From Acinetobacter baumannii (lineage in GTDB: Bacteria > Pseudomonadota > Gammaproteobacteria > Pseudomonadales > Moraxellaceae), in assembly GCF_009759685.1 (NCBI RefSeq), contig NZ_CP046654.1, positions 310,001 to 374,000 on the forward strand: 64,000 bases of DNA, given 5' to 3'. The notes under the pieces were generated by a model, which had not been told where the DNA came from, did not search any database, and saw only the letters and a list, made by a program, of their open reading frames with translations. The position numbers and the translations under genes are program-made. Below are positions 17,175-27,656 of the stretch, one piece after another. Within the stretch, counting starts at the first letter, position 1. The number at the start of each line of letters is the position of its first letter.

Positions 17175-18200
17175 TTAGTGAGTATCTAATAAATTAACCT
17201 GTTCAACCTGAACATCGCTCATCAAATTACCTTCAGCAAGCAATTGATTAAAATAGCTCTCAACAACTAAAGCTTGTTCAGCAGTCGTTTCAACTTTATA
17301 CATATTTTGTCGAAACTCATTACTTGAGCGTAAACCTTTGGTGTACCAAGCAATATGCTTACGGGCAATACGACAACCAGAGTATTCACCATAAAACTGA
17401 TATAACTCAGACAAATGCCCTAAAAGCACTTCTTTAACTTCTTCAATATTCGGAGCAGCAAGGTGTTCACCAGTTTTTAAGTAATGGGCAATTTCACGAA
17501 AAATCCACGGTCGACCTTGTGCAGCCCGCCCAATCATAATTGCATCTGCCCCAGTATAGTCCAGTACATATTTTGCTTTCTCAGGACTATCAATATCACC
17601 ATTAGCAATCACAGGAATATGGATTAATTCTTTAACATGCTTAATCAATTCATAACGGGCGGTATTTAAATACATATCTTCACGTGTACGGCCGTGTAGT
17701 GCTAATGCAGCGATGCCAGCCTCTTCGGCACGCTTAGCCACCCGTAGAATATTCTCTTGGCCATTTAAAAATCCCAAACGGGTTTTTAAAGTTACCGGAA
17801 CATCAACTGCTGCAATGACTGCATCTAATATTCGAGCTACCAAATCTTCATCTTGTAATAATGCTGAACCCGCTAATTTATTACATACTTTCTTTGCAGG
17901 ACATCCCATATTGATATCAACAATTTGCGCGCCATTTGCGACTTGGTAACGAGCCGCTTCAGCCAACTGTTCCGGATCGGAACCAGCAATCTGTGCAGAA
18001 ATTGGAGCTAACTCTCCATCAAAATTAGCACGATAAAGACTTTTTTTAGTCATACGTAAAGTCTTGTCAGCAGTCATCATTTCACTGACTGCATGACCCG
18101 CACCGAAATACTTGCACAGCGTTCTAAATGGACGGTCAGTTACACCGGCCATAGGGGCAACAATTAAATTATTTGACAGTTGATAGGGACCAATATACAT
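17175..18200 (-). CDS. dusB: tRNA-dihydrouridine synthase B
   Basis: A 341-residue FMN enzyme that reduces uridine at position 17 of tRNAs (DusB specificity). The N-terminus holds VAPMAGVTDRPFR, followed by SAQIAGSDPE and the catalytic-cysteine loop DINMGCPAKKVCNK. HGRTREDMY and VIANGDI are also in place, and the C-terminal helical RNA-binding domain is full length. In enterobacteria dusB lies with fis; here no fis follows, because the downstream neighbour is convergent. Confidence 0.94.
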   Translation of the reverse strand: MYIGPYQLSNNLIVAPMAGVTDRPFRTLCKYFGAGHAVSEMMTADKTLRMTKKSLYRANFDGELAPISAQIAGSDPEQLAEAARYQVANGAQIVDINMGCPAKKVCNKLAGSALLQDEDLVARILDAVIAAVDVPVTLKTRLGFLNGQENILRVAKRAEEAGIAALALHGRTREDMYLNTARYELIKHVKELIHIPVIANGDIDSPEKAKYVLDYTGADAIMIGRAAQGRPWIFREIAHYLKTGEHLAAPNIEEVKEVLLGHLSELYQFYGEYSGCRIARKHIAWYTKGLRSSNEFRQNMYKVETTAEQALVVESYFNQLLAEGNLMSDVQVEQVNLLDTH

Positions 18201-18283
18201 ATATATTCATACAATTGATGATCGGCATAGTATACTTCATCCGCTTGATCAGCTCATCTTTTTATGTAGGTGTCCTCCTCTCC

Positions 18284-19492
18284 ATGAACAAACCGTTGTC
18301 TTCCCGTTTTTTATTTAAATCATTCGGTATGGTTGCCGTATGCATGAGTTTAGCTGCTTGTGGAGATAAAGCCTGGTGGTCAAATAATGATGAGCCTGAA
18401 TTAGAAAGCCAGCAAATCAAACGTCTCATTCCATCTCGTGTGCATGACCGAGAGTCATGGGCTAAAGATATTGATGACATTATGAAAGACTTAGACATTC
18501 CTAAAACCAAACAAAATGTCTGTAGTATTGTGGCGGTCGTTGATCAAGAATCCAATTTTGTCGCCAATCCTCAAGTGCCCGGATTAGGACAAAAAGCGGT
18601 TGAGGAAGTCAGTACACGTTTAAATGAAAAATTTGAAGATAAGCTTGGCAAAACCATTGGTGGAACAATTGCAGGTTACTTTGAAGAAGTACTAAGAACG
18701 CAACCTTCTCCTGACAATAACTATATGAGTCAGATGCGTAAAGTTAAAACCGAGAAAGACCTTGATTTACTTTACCGAGAAATTTTCGACTTTATGGCCA
18801 AACACTATCACGTGAGTGCTTTAACTGGCGCAGCTAAATTAGTTGGACAAGATATTGGCGAAAAAATGAATCCGATCACTACACTGGGTTCAATGCAAGT
18901 TCATATTAACTATGCTAAAGCAAACAAACGCTCAAGTATGAATACTGCTGCACTACGTGATGACTTATATACCGAGTATGGCGGCCTATATTATGGAATT
19001 CACCGTTTAATGGTTTATCCGGCAGATTATGATAAAGCCATTTATCGTTTTGCAGATTACAACTCTGGTATGTACTCTAGTCGTAATGCAGCTTTTCAAA
19101 AAATGCTAAAAGAACTCACCGACAAGGATATAAGTCTTGATGGCGATCTACTCCTTTACACAAAAGATGGTGATCCACGCGCAACTCAAAGCGAGTCAGA
19201 AAAAGAACTAATTACCGTATTTGCTAGTAATAATGTTTTAGTTACACCAAGACAGATTCGTGATGATCTAAAATTAGAAAAAGAGAAAAAGTTTGAGAGT
19301 ACTCAAACTTATATTGCGCTGACTAAACTTTATAAATCAAAAACTGGCAAAGATCCGCTCTATGCAATTATGCCGCAAGTGGTGATTTCTGGGCCTAAAC
19401 TAAGTCGTGACTATAATACTAACTGGTATGCAACCCGCGTAAACGGACGATATGAAACATGTATGCAACGAGCGAAACGAATAAAACTATAA
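18284..19492 (+). CDS. DUF1615 lipoprotein with lytic-transglycosylase-like motifs
   Basis: A 402-residue lipoprotein: the signal peptide ends in a lipobox with Cys26 (SLAAC). I recognise it as a DUF1615 member. It carries a set of motifs like those of family 1 lytic transglycosylases: Glu89 in QESNFVANP (compare ESxFNP), GSMQV at 202-206 (compare GLMQV) and DYNSG at 258-262 (compare AYNAG). This suggests a peptidoglycan-cleaving role at the outer membrane; activity is inference. The longest frame begins at 18173 inside dusB, but the ATG at 18284 gives a proper signal peptide directly. The HAD gene overlaps its last 34 bp. Confidence 0.87.
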   Translation: MNKPLSSRFLFKSFGMVAVCMSLAACGDKAWWSNNDEPELESQQIKRLIPSRVHDRESWAKDIDDIMKDLDIPKTKQNVCSIVAVVDQESNFVANPQVPGLGQKAVEEVSTRLNEKFEDKLGKTIGGTIAGYFEEVLRTQPSPDNNYMSQMRKVKTEKDLDLLYREIFDFMAKHYHVSALTGAAKLVGQDIGEKMNPITTLGSMQVHINYAKANKRSSMNTAALRDDLYTEYGGLYYGIHRLMVYPADYDKAIYRFADYNSGMYSSRNAAFQKMLKELTDKDISLDGDLLLYTKDGDPRATQSESEKELITVFASNNVLVTPRQIRDDLKLEKEKKFESTQTYIALTKLYKSKTGKDPLYAIMPQVVISGPKLSRDYNTNWYATRVNGRYETCMQRAKRIKL

Positions 19493-20115
19493 AAAATCTC
19501 GCCCTGTTCGATTTTGATGGAACCTTGTGCAGTAAAGACAGTTTTACAGGGTTCATCTTTTATGCGTTGTCTAAACGCCATATTGTGAAGCAAGGCTTGA
19601 AAATCCTGCCATGGATTCAAGCCTATTATCTTAACTTTTATCCAGCCCATGCGATGCGTGCCAAGCTATTTCGTAGCATGTTCAGAGATACTCCTGCAAT
19701 TGAATTGCAAAGACTAGGCGAAGAATACGCACAAGAACTCGTCTCTGCACTTTCACCTGAAATTTTTGCACAATTACAGCAACACCAGCTATTAGGTGAT
19801 CAAGTGGTATTAGTTTCTGCTTCCATTGATATCTATCTTGCTCCACTTTGCAAACTACTAGATATTGAATTAATTTGTACAGAGACTCAAATTAAAAATG
19901 GCATGATGACAGGTTACTACTCAACTCCGGATTGTAGTAGTGAGCAAAAGAAGATAAGAATACATGAGCAATATTCTCTAAAACATTATCAGCGAATCTA
20001 TGCGTATGGAAATAGCTCAGAAGATTTAGACATGCTTAGTCTTGCTACACATCCTTTTATGGTCGGTGAAGATCGAATCTTGCCCTCATTAACCCCACAA
20101 AAAAAGCTCGCATGA
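19459..20115 (+). CDS. HAD-superfamily IB phosphatase
   Basis: A 218-residue HAD hydrolase. Motif I is FDFDGTLC with the nucleophile Asp and acid/base Asp. Motif II is VLVSASIDIY. The later lysine and the final acidic motif appear as EQKKIR and GNSSEDLDML. The helical cap of the SerB-like IB class lies between motifs I and II. Substrate is unknown; the class includes phosphoserine and related small-molecule phosphatases. It starts inside the DUF1615 gene, so the two are probably translationally coupled. The terminator stem overlaps its stop codon. Confidence 0.88.
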   Translation: MYATSETNKTIKNLALFDFDGTLCSKDSFTGFIFYALSKRHIVKQGLKILPWIQAYYLNFYPAHAMRAKLFRSMFRDTPAIELQRLGEEYAQELVSALSPEIFAQLQQHQLLGDQVVLVSASIDIYLAPLCKLLDIELICTETQIKNGMMTGYYSTPDCSSEQKKIRIHEQYSLKHYQRIYAYGNSSEDLDMLSLATHPFMVGEDRILPSLTPQKKLA

Positions 20116-20128
20116 TGCGAGCTTTTTT
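20101..20128. terminator. Terminator at the end of the HAD phosphatase gene
   Basis: A 12-bp stem (20102-20113 with 20115-20126) around the stop codon with A and T tracts on both sides. It could also end the minus-strand proB unit. Confidence 0.8.
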
Positions 20129-20141
20129 AATTTAGAACAAC

Positions 20142-21275
20142 TTAGTAAATTGCCATATGATCGCGATGAATCATTTCTAATGAACGGGCTTCACCAAGTA
20201 CTTGGTAAACTTTGTCTGAAGAAAGACCTTTAATAATTTCAGCAGAACGAGAGCTAAAATTCACTCGCCCAACCGCAACACGTTTACCTTGTTTATCGAC
20301 ACATTCAACCACATCACCACGATCAAAATGTCCTTCAACAGTTTTTACCCCAACAGGCAATAAACTGCGATGTTTCAATTTAATCGCTTCAACTGCGCCA
20401 TCATCAATTACAAGACGACCCGCTGTTTGTAAATGTGCAGCAAGCCATTGCTGATGTGCTGTCATACGGTCTTTATCAGTCGTAAACAACGTACCCAGCA
20501 TCTCACCCGCCATCACTCGTGACAACACATTATCGCTTTCACCACTAGCAATCAATGTCGGGCAACCTGACTTGGCAGCTAAACGTGCAGCACGAACTTT
20601 AGTGACCATGCCACCTCGCCCAAGCACACCACCACCACCAGCCATTTCAAATAAAACATCATCCATGGCACGCACAGTTGATAATAACTTTGCGTCAGGG
20701 TTATGACGTGGGTCTGAATCAAACATACCTTGCTGATCTGTTAAAATAATTAATAAATCAGCATGTACTTGACCAGCAACCATAGCTGCGAGTGTATCGT
20801 TATCACCAAAACGAATCTCATCGGTAGATACAGTATCGTTTTCATTAATGACCGGAATAACACGCCAATCAATCAAGTTCTGCAATGCATCACATGAATT
20901 TAAGTAACGACGGCGGTCTGCCAAATCATCATGTGTTAACAACACCTGAGCAGTTCGGATACTATGATTTTCAAGCACACTAGACCAAGTATGAATTAGG
21001 CCCATCTGCCCAATTGCGGCACATGCTTGAAGACTGGGTAGATCGGTGGGTCGACTCGCAAGCTTCATACGAACCATACCTTCTGCCACAGCTCCTGAAG
21101 ACACTAAAATAATTTCATGTCCAGCATTGTGTAAATCTGCAATCTGTTTCGCCCAATGCGAAATAGCGTCCAGATCTAGACCCTGCCCATTTGCCGTGAG
21201 TAAAGATGATCCGATTTTAACAACGATTCGTTTACACTCACTGAGCTTACGTTGCCCATCGACCACTTCTATCAT
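20142..21275 (-). CDS. proB: Glutamate 5-kinase
   Basis: The first enzyme of proline synthesis: it phosphorylates the gamma-carboxyl of glutamate with ATP. The 377 residues comprise the amino-acid kinase domain ([55 protein letters not shown]) and a C-terminal PUA domain (about 280-360). The proline feedback site lies in the kinase domain. It follows obgE by 15 bp on the same strand, a common Gram-negative arrangement. Confidence 0.96.
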
Positions 21276-21290
21276 GTTTTCCTCGGTTTT

Positions 21291-22675
<1,385 letters not shown>

Positions 22676-23350
22676 CTAAGGATGAACATTACGTAAAGGT
22701 AAATCCATCTTCATGTCCAAATTAGCTTTAGTGTGCTGAACAGAGTTATACATAATGGCATTAAAGCTTGAAATATTCCCCATTTCCATTGCATCGTTAA
22801 CGTTCAAACTTGGGTTAAACTGATGTTTAATTGGCAAATTTATAGATTCGTCAAACTCAAAATAAACCGGACCATTAAAAGCAATTTTAACCGGAATGGT
22901 ATAACTACGTTTTAACTGAAATGGAATATCAAGTTTAATCGGGATATTTAATTTTAATGGAAACCTTGGTAATAACTTATTTTTGTAAATTAAATCAGTG
23001 GTTGTTTCTAAAGGCATTACCTGATCGACTTTTAATGTTGTCGCATAATCAACACTTACTGTAATTGGAGTCTCGACTTCAAACTCTAAATCAGCCAAGT
23101 ATCTTCCTTTTAATGGAACTGAAATCTGACGGTCAATATCAATAGATGTGTCTAATTTACCTATCGATTGGACCTGCAAATTATTACCAACATGTATTTT
23201 AGTTTCTAATGATTCTGGTAAACGAATATCCGACTCATGTGCTGAAACTACAACTGAAGCCTGTATGTTTAAATAGAACCAAAATAAGATTGCCGTGAGT
23301 ATCATAATCAGAAAGAAACTGATTAATATACTTTTTAATGAGCCAAACAT
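22676..23350 (-). CDS. Membrane-anchored beta-repeat protein, paralogue 2
   Basis: A 224-residue protein I do not recognise. One N-terminal TM segment (residues 8-30) precedes a periplasmic region of short alternating strands with recurrent Ile-Pro/Pro-Leu turns (VPLKGRY, FPLKLNIPIKLDIPFQLK, IPVKIAF, NLPIKHQF). The spacing and composition match the protein encoded 11 bp upstream, so the two are probably a tandem duplication. The alternating pattern suggests a beta-solenoid or groove-like structure along the membrane. No catalytic motif seen. Confidence 0.78.
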   Translation of the reverse strand: MFGSLKSILISFFLIMILTAILFWFYLNIQASVVVSAHESDIRLPESLETKIHVGNNLQVQSIGKLDTSIDIDRQISVPLKGRYLADLEFEVETPITVSVDYATTLKVDQVMPLETTTDLIYKNKLLPRFPLKLNIPIKLDIPFQLKRSYTIPVKIAFNGPVYFEFDESINLPIKHQFNPSLNVNDAMEMGNISSFNAIMYNSVQHTKANLDMKMDLPLRNVHP

Positions 23351-23361
23351 AAGCCATTCAC

Positions 23362-24102
23362 CTATTTTGTCTGGTTCTGAACAGGTGAAGAGTGATCTTC
23401 GCCAGATTTAACGCGATTCAGGCTCATGCTCGATAGTGGTATTTTTAACTCACCATGCTCGATTTTAACAGGCAAGGTATTTTTTACATCTACCGACGCA
23501 TTTAAAGCTGTTTTCACCGGGACATTCAAACTTCCCTGAATTGGAATATTTGTTTTTAATTGAGCATTTAATGGAATATGAAGATTTTCTTTTAAGACCG
23601 TTTTTACTGGCGCATCAAACTTCAAATGAACTTTCTGATCGAGTGGAACTTGAATATCAATAGGTACATCTAACTGTAAAGGAATATTACCTTTTAATGG
23701 CAAAGTAATATCTTTACCAAGCACTCTCACCTGAACTTTCGTGTCAATTGGCAAACTTTGCTCAACTTTTAAAGTTTCTTTAACTGGAATAACCGTACTA
23801 ATCGGCACCATATTATCGAAATAGACACGTGGTGTTAAAGTCTGCGTTAAAGGAATATTTAACTTCTCATTAATAGGAATATTAGCATTCACTCGACCTT
23901 TAACATCGACATTTAAAGCATCTTTTACTTTAACTTGTACCTGTAATGGCTCTTGTAAATCGATCGCTACTGCCTGGTTTTTCAACGGAATATAAATATT
24001 AAAATGTTTAAACACCCAAATGGCGATAAGTACACCACATATATTCGCGATGATAATAAAAAAGAAGACGATCAATAATCTTTTAAACTGCTGCAATTCC
24101 AA
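23362..24102 (-). CDS. Membrane-anchored beta-repeat protein, paralogue 1
   Basis: A 246-residue protein with one N-terminal TM segment (about residues 9-31) and a periplasmic domain built from roughly ten-residue repeats of the form (I/V)P(L/I)xxxLxVxV, for example NIPLQLDVPIDIQVPLDQK and HIPLNAQLKTNIPIQGSLN. Cysteine is nearly absent. It is first of two paralogous genes read in the same direction (11-bp gap). Function unknown; the repeat layout recalls extended beta proteins that carry lipids or polymers, but this is only a structural guess. Confidence 0.78.
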   Translation of the reverse strand: MELQQFKRLLIVFFFIIIANICGVLIAIWVFKHFNIYIPLKNQAVAIDLQEPLQVQVKVKDALNVDVKGRVNANIPINEKLNIPLTQTLTPRVYFDNMVPISTVIPVKETLKVEQSLPIDTKVQVRVLGKDITLPLKGNIPLQLDVPIDIQVPLDQKVHLKFDAPVKTVLKENLHIPLNAQLKTNIPIQGSLNVPVKTALNASVDVKNTLPVKIEHGELKIPLSSMSLNRVKSGEDHSSPVQNQTK

Positions 24103-24184
24103 TCCCTTACTATTTCTTTTTGTTCCTTAAACCGTATTCTCATTGATTTCTAAAAAATAATCAGCATATATTTTGTACGGTTGT

Positions 24185-24215
24185 AAAAAAACCCAGTCTA
24201 AACTGGGTCTTTTTG
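24185..24215 (-). terminator. Terminator after gap
   Basis: The stem ACCCAGT/ACTGGGT is flanked by A and T tracts, downstream of the minus-strand glyceraldehyde-3-phosphate dehydrogenase gene. Confidence 0.85.
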
Positions 24216-24245
24216 TCACATTCTTTTATCTAACGTTAAAACAGA

Positions 24246-25703
24246 TTAAGCGTTAGTTTCTGCAGGAATTTTTTTATAGCTTACGCCACACATTTGCTCA
24301 GCAATACGTAATACTTGGCAGCTATAACCTACTTCATTATCGTACCAAACATATGCAGTTAAGCGGTTACCAGAAGTAATCGTTGCTTGAGCATCATATA
24401 CACCAGCAGTACGAGAACCGATAAAGTCGCTTGATACCACTTCTGTAGAGTTGGTATAACCGATTTGACCTTGAAGGTTAGAGTTGATCGAAATTTGACG
24501 AATGTATTCGTTCACTTCTTCACGATCAACTTCTTTATCAAGCGTTAAGTTTAAAATCGCAAGAGATACGTTTGGTGTTGGAACACGTACAGAGTTACCA
24601 GTTAACTTACCTTTTAACGCAGGCAATGCTTTAGCAACAGCTTTAGCAGCACCAGTTTCAGTAATAACCATGTTCAATGTAGCAGCACGACCACGACGAT
24701 CAGCTTTGTGGTAGTTATCGATTAAGTTCTGGTCATTTGTAAATGAGTGAACTGTCTCAACGTGACCATTAAGAACTTTATATTTGTCATCCAATACTTT
24801 AAGAATTGGAGTGATCGCATTTGTTGTACAACTTGCAGCAGAGATGATTTTGTCTTCATCTAAAATGTCAGAGTTGTTTACACCAAATACAACGTTTTTC
24901 ATTTCGCCTTTACTTGGTGCAGTTAATACAACACGTGCAACACCTGGGCATTTCAAGTGTTGGCTTAGGCCTTCAGCATCACGCCATTTACCAGTGTTGT
25001 CGATTAAAAGCGCGTTTTCAATACCGTATTGAGTATAGTCTACTTCGCTTGGGCTAGACGCATAGATCACTTTGATGAAGTTACCGTTAGCGATAATTGC
25101 TTCGTTTTCTTCATCAACAGAGATTGTACCTGCAAAAGTACCGTGAATAGAGTCACGACGAAGTAAAGAAGCACGTTTAGCCAAGTCACCGTCAGAAGAC
25201 TTACGAACAACAATCGCTTTAAGGCTTAAACCACGACCTAAACCTGATTGGCTAATGATTAAACGAGCCAAGATACGGCCAATACGACCAAAACCGTAAA
25301 GAACTACATCTTTAGGTTGTTCAGAAGTTGCGCTACCTTTAATTGACTCAACAGCTTGAGCAACAAAAGCGTCAACATCACCGCCTTTTTCTTTATATTC
25401 AACTGCAAGTTTACCGATATCAACTTCTGCAGAACCGATATTTTCAACTTTTGCTAAAGCTTCTAAAATAGGGAAAGTATTTACTACAGAAAGCTCAACA
25501 TCTACAACACGTGTACGACGGTGAGTTTTCAAAATTTGGATAACAGAACGGTTAATTAAAGAGCGACCGTAAACAGATACGACAATATTTTTTTCACGGT
25601 ATAATTGACCGATTAATGCAATCATACGTTCCGCGATTTCTTCACGGTTTTTCCAACGGCCTTGGTGTTCAGCGTGCAGGGCGATGATAGTGTCTTTGCT
25701 CAC
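24246..25703 (-). CDS. gap: Glyceraldehyde-3-phosphate dehydrogenase, long form
   Basis: A 485-residue NAD(P)-dependent enzyme oxidising glyceraldehyde-3-phosphate to 1,3-bisphosphoglycerate. The Rossmann motif GFGRIGR is at residues 137-143 and the catalytic Cys292 lies in SCTTN; YDNEVGYS is near the C-terminus. About 130 residues precede the usual start of GAPDH, a helical extension with no recognised domain, so it belongs to the long GAPDH type rather than the 330-residue glycolytic form. The start is GTG with GAGGACG upstream. Acinetobacter lacks a standard Embden-Meyerhof route, so a gluconeogenic role is likely. Confidence 0.93.
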   Translation of the reverse strand: MSKDTIIALHAEHQGRWKNREEIAERMIALIGQLYREKNIVVSVYGRSLINRSVIQILKTHRRTRVVDVELSVVNTFPILEALAKVENIGSAEVDIGKLAVEYKEKGGDVDAFVAQAVESIKGSATSEQPKDVVLYGFGRIGRILARLIISQSGLGRGLSLKAIVVRKSSDGDLAKRASLLRRDSIHGTFAGTISVDEENEAIIANGNFIKVIYASSPSEVDYTQYGIENALLIDNTGKWRDAEGLSQHLKCPGVARVVLTAPSKGEMKNVVFGVNNSDILDEDKIISAASCTTNAITPILKVLDDKYKVLNGHVETVHSFTNDQNLIDNYHKADRRGRAATLNMVITETGAAKAVAKALPALKGKLTGNSVRVPTPNVSLAILNLTLDKEVDREEVNEYIRQISINSNLQGQIGYTNSTEVVSSDFIGSRTAGVYDAQATITSGNRLTAYVWYDNEVGYSCQVLRIAEQMCGVSYKKIPAETNA

Positions 25704-25919
25704 AGATACGTCCTCTAATTAATTATATCTAGGCGTGATTTTTAAAACCCCGTAATTGTAATGGAATTATTGGCAAGAATGAATCAAAAGCTGACGTTAG
25801 TGGCTAGATTTTCCCAAAATTCATCATAAATTCATAAAATACCTATAATTATTTTTTATTATCTTATTGTTTAAAGCCGCTAAATTTTTGCTTTTTCTTA
25901 CTTTTTAGATTTTGATGCT

Positions 25920-26864
25920 CTAATCGTGAGCATCATTTTTTAATCTTTTTTGATATTTTTCGATATTTAATTGCAAATTTTTGGCTTTTTGCTGCTGTTG
26001 GTAAAGATGAAAAGCCCCTTCTAAAACCAATACGAAAACGGCACACCAAATTGGAAGATAAGTAAACCATTCTTCTTTACCAATGCTTTCCCCTAGCACT
26101 AAAGATGCTAAAGCAAGTAATACCGGTTCAAGATATCCAAGCAGACCAAACACAACCAAAGGTAAATAACGGCTTGCCAATATATAACATCCCAAGCCTA
26201 TAGCACTAAGCACACCTAAGCCCGCAATAACCAACCCGAGTGTCGGTTGATCGAGGAACTTACTATATGGCAATAACCCTGTATGTGTCAGATAGATTGC
26301 AACTGGCATAATAATCAGAAGGTCCCACCAAAAGCCCCCTAAATTATCCGTTTTAATTTTCTTACGTAACAAGAAATAAGCGGAATAACCTATAGCCACT
26401 AAAGCAGTTTCCCAAGCAATACTTCCTAGTCGAAAAATCTCATGCCCTACACCAATAATTGCAAGAACAATAGCGATCCACTGAAATTTCGATATTTTCT
26501 CTCCATATAAGACACTACCCGCTAAAACCAAAACAAGCGGTAACAGGAAATATCCCAAAGAAACTTGCAAACCACGTCCATGCATAGGCCCCCATAAAAA
26601 CAGCCATAACTGCACCGAAGTCAAAACGGATGTTGTAATGAGTAATAGAAGTAAAGAAGGTTTCGCTAAAATACGTTGATATATATTTTTAATATGGCTT
26701 AAATCACCACTCCACCACATAAATAAAGTTAAAAATGGCAAAGTCGCAATAATACGCCATCCGAAAGTCTGTTCACTATCAAGCTGGCCGAGTAATTGAG
26801 TATAAAAATAAAGAACACCAAAAGTTAATGATGCCATGACAGACAAAATCACGCCCTTTAACAT
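25920..26864 (-). CDS. rarD: EamA-family transporter, RarD type
   Basis: A membrane protein of 314 residues with ten TM segments in two EamA halves, ending in a basic Lys/Gln-rich cytoplasmic tail. Family features are FGVLYFYTQLL in the first helix, WGPMHGRGLQVSLGYFLLPL in the middle and the PVLLALASLVLGE segment near the end. RarD is linked to chloramphenicol sensitivity in E. coli; the physiological substrate is unknown. The ATG at 26864 follows GAGG by 6 nt; a GTG one codon upstream is less well placed. Confidence 0.9.
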   Translation of the reverse strand: MLKGVILSVMASLTFGVLYFYTQLLGQLDSEQTFGWRIIATLPFLTLFMWWSGDLSHIKNIYQRILAKPSLLLLLITTSVLTSVQLWLFLWGPMHGRGLQVSLGYFLLPLVLVLAGSVLYGEKISKFQWIAIVLAIIGVGHEIFRLGSIAWETALVAIGYSAYFLLRKKIKTDNLGGFWWDLLIIMPVAIYLTHTGLLPYSKFLDQPTLGLVIAGLGVLSAIGLGCYILASRYLPLVVFGLLGYLEPVLLALASLVLGESIGKEEWFTYLPIWCAVFVLVLEGAFHLYQQQQKAKNLQLNIEKYQKRLKNDAHD

Positions 26865-26931
26865 CACTAACCTCTTTATACTTTAAGAAAAATAAAGGGA
26901 TACAATACTTGATTTATCCACTATAAAAAAG

Positions 26932-26960
26932 AAAAAACCATGCGAAAACATGGTTTTTTC
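26932..26960 (-). terminator. Terminator after the lipocalin gene
   Basis: The stem AACCATG/CATGGTT is flanked by A6 and T6 tracts, just past the stop of the minus-strand lipocalin gene. Confidence 0.85.
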
Positions 26961-26975
26961 TTAAGCAGCATATAT

Positions 26976-27575
26976 TTATTCTTTATGCTCGGTATGAATA
27001 ATATCTCGAATATCAAATCCTAATGTTTTTGCATAATTTAGATATTCATCAACCACTTCTTTGTGTGGATGCGGCGTTCTAGATAAAACCCAAAGATATT
27101 TTCGGGAAGGTTCGCCTACCAAAACTGTTTGGTAATCTTCATCGAGCTTTAAAATCCAGTAGTCTCCACGAATTATCGGAATCCATCTTACAGCTTCGGG
27201 TAAAAAGCTTACCTTTAATTTCGTGTTATACGGCGGATTAACTACAAAGGCCTCACCGATAGATTGCTGTAATTGCTTTTGATTATCGTAGCAGCGGTTA
27301 TCTACAACTATGTTTCCATTTTCATTTAAGGTATAGGTTGCAGATACATTGTAAGCACATTTTTTTTGGAAAAAAGCAGGTTTACGCGCGACTTCATACC
27401 ACACACCTAAATAACGGTCTAATTCAACCTTATCGACTGTAGGTAGAGGCTTCTGCTGGGCATAGGCATATGTTCCGACAGCTAAGCCAGTCAGAACAAT
27501 ACCGCCCAATGCAATTTTTGCCAAGCGCCAACTGGCTTGCGGAACATTATTTCGAAATGCCATTGTTGCCCTCAA
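26976..27575 (-). CDS. blc: Lipocalin family protein (Blc/apolipoprotein D-like)
   Basis: A 199-residue bacterial lipocalin. The family motif GVWYEVARKP lies after the N-terminus, followed by the YNVSATYTL strand, the conserved DNRCY, and the closing YLWVLSRTP and the C-terminal helix. The N-terminus has a hydrophobic segment (residues 22-40, ending TYAYAQQ) that acts as a signal sequence or anchor; there is no lipobox Cys, unlike E. coli Blc. Expected to bind fatty acids or lysophospholipids in the periplasm. Confidence 0.9.
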   Translation of the reverse strand: MRATMAFRNNVPQASWRLAKIALGGIVLTGLAVGTYAYAQQKPLPTVDKVELDRYLGVWYEVARKPAFFQKKCAYNVSATYTLNENGNIVVDNRCYDNQKQLQQSIGEAFVVNPPYNTKLKVSFLPEAVRWIPIIRGDYWILKLDEDYQTVLVGEPSRKYLWVLSRTPHPHKEVVDEYLNYAKTLGFDIRDIIHTEHKE

Positions 27576-27656
27576 CTCTTTGTTGTGAATACAAAATAAC
27601 TTAAATATCTACAGTAGCTTGTTTTTTAAACAAATCATGTAGTGTTATGTATTCAT

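Noticed and set aside
18173..18283. Upstream extension of the DUF1615 gene into dusB
   Set aside because: The extra 37 residues precede an obvious lipoprotein signal peptide and overlap dusB antisense; the ATG at 18284 is a better start.
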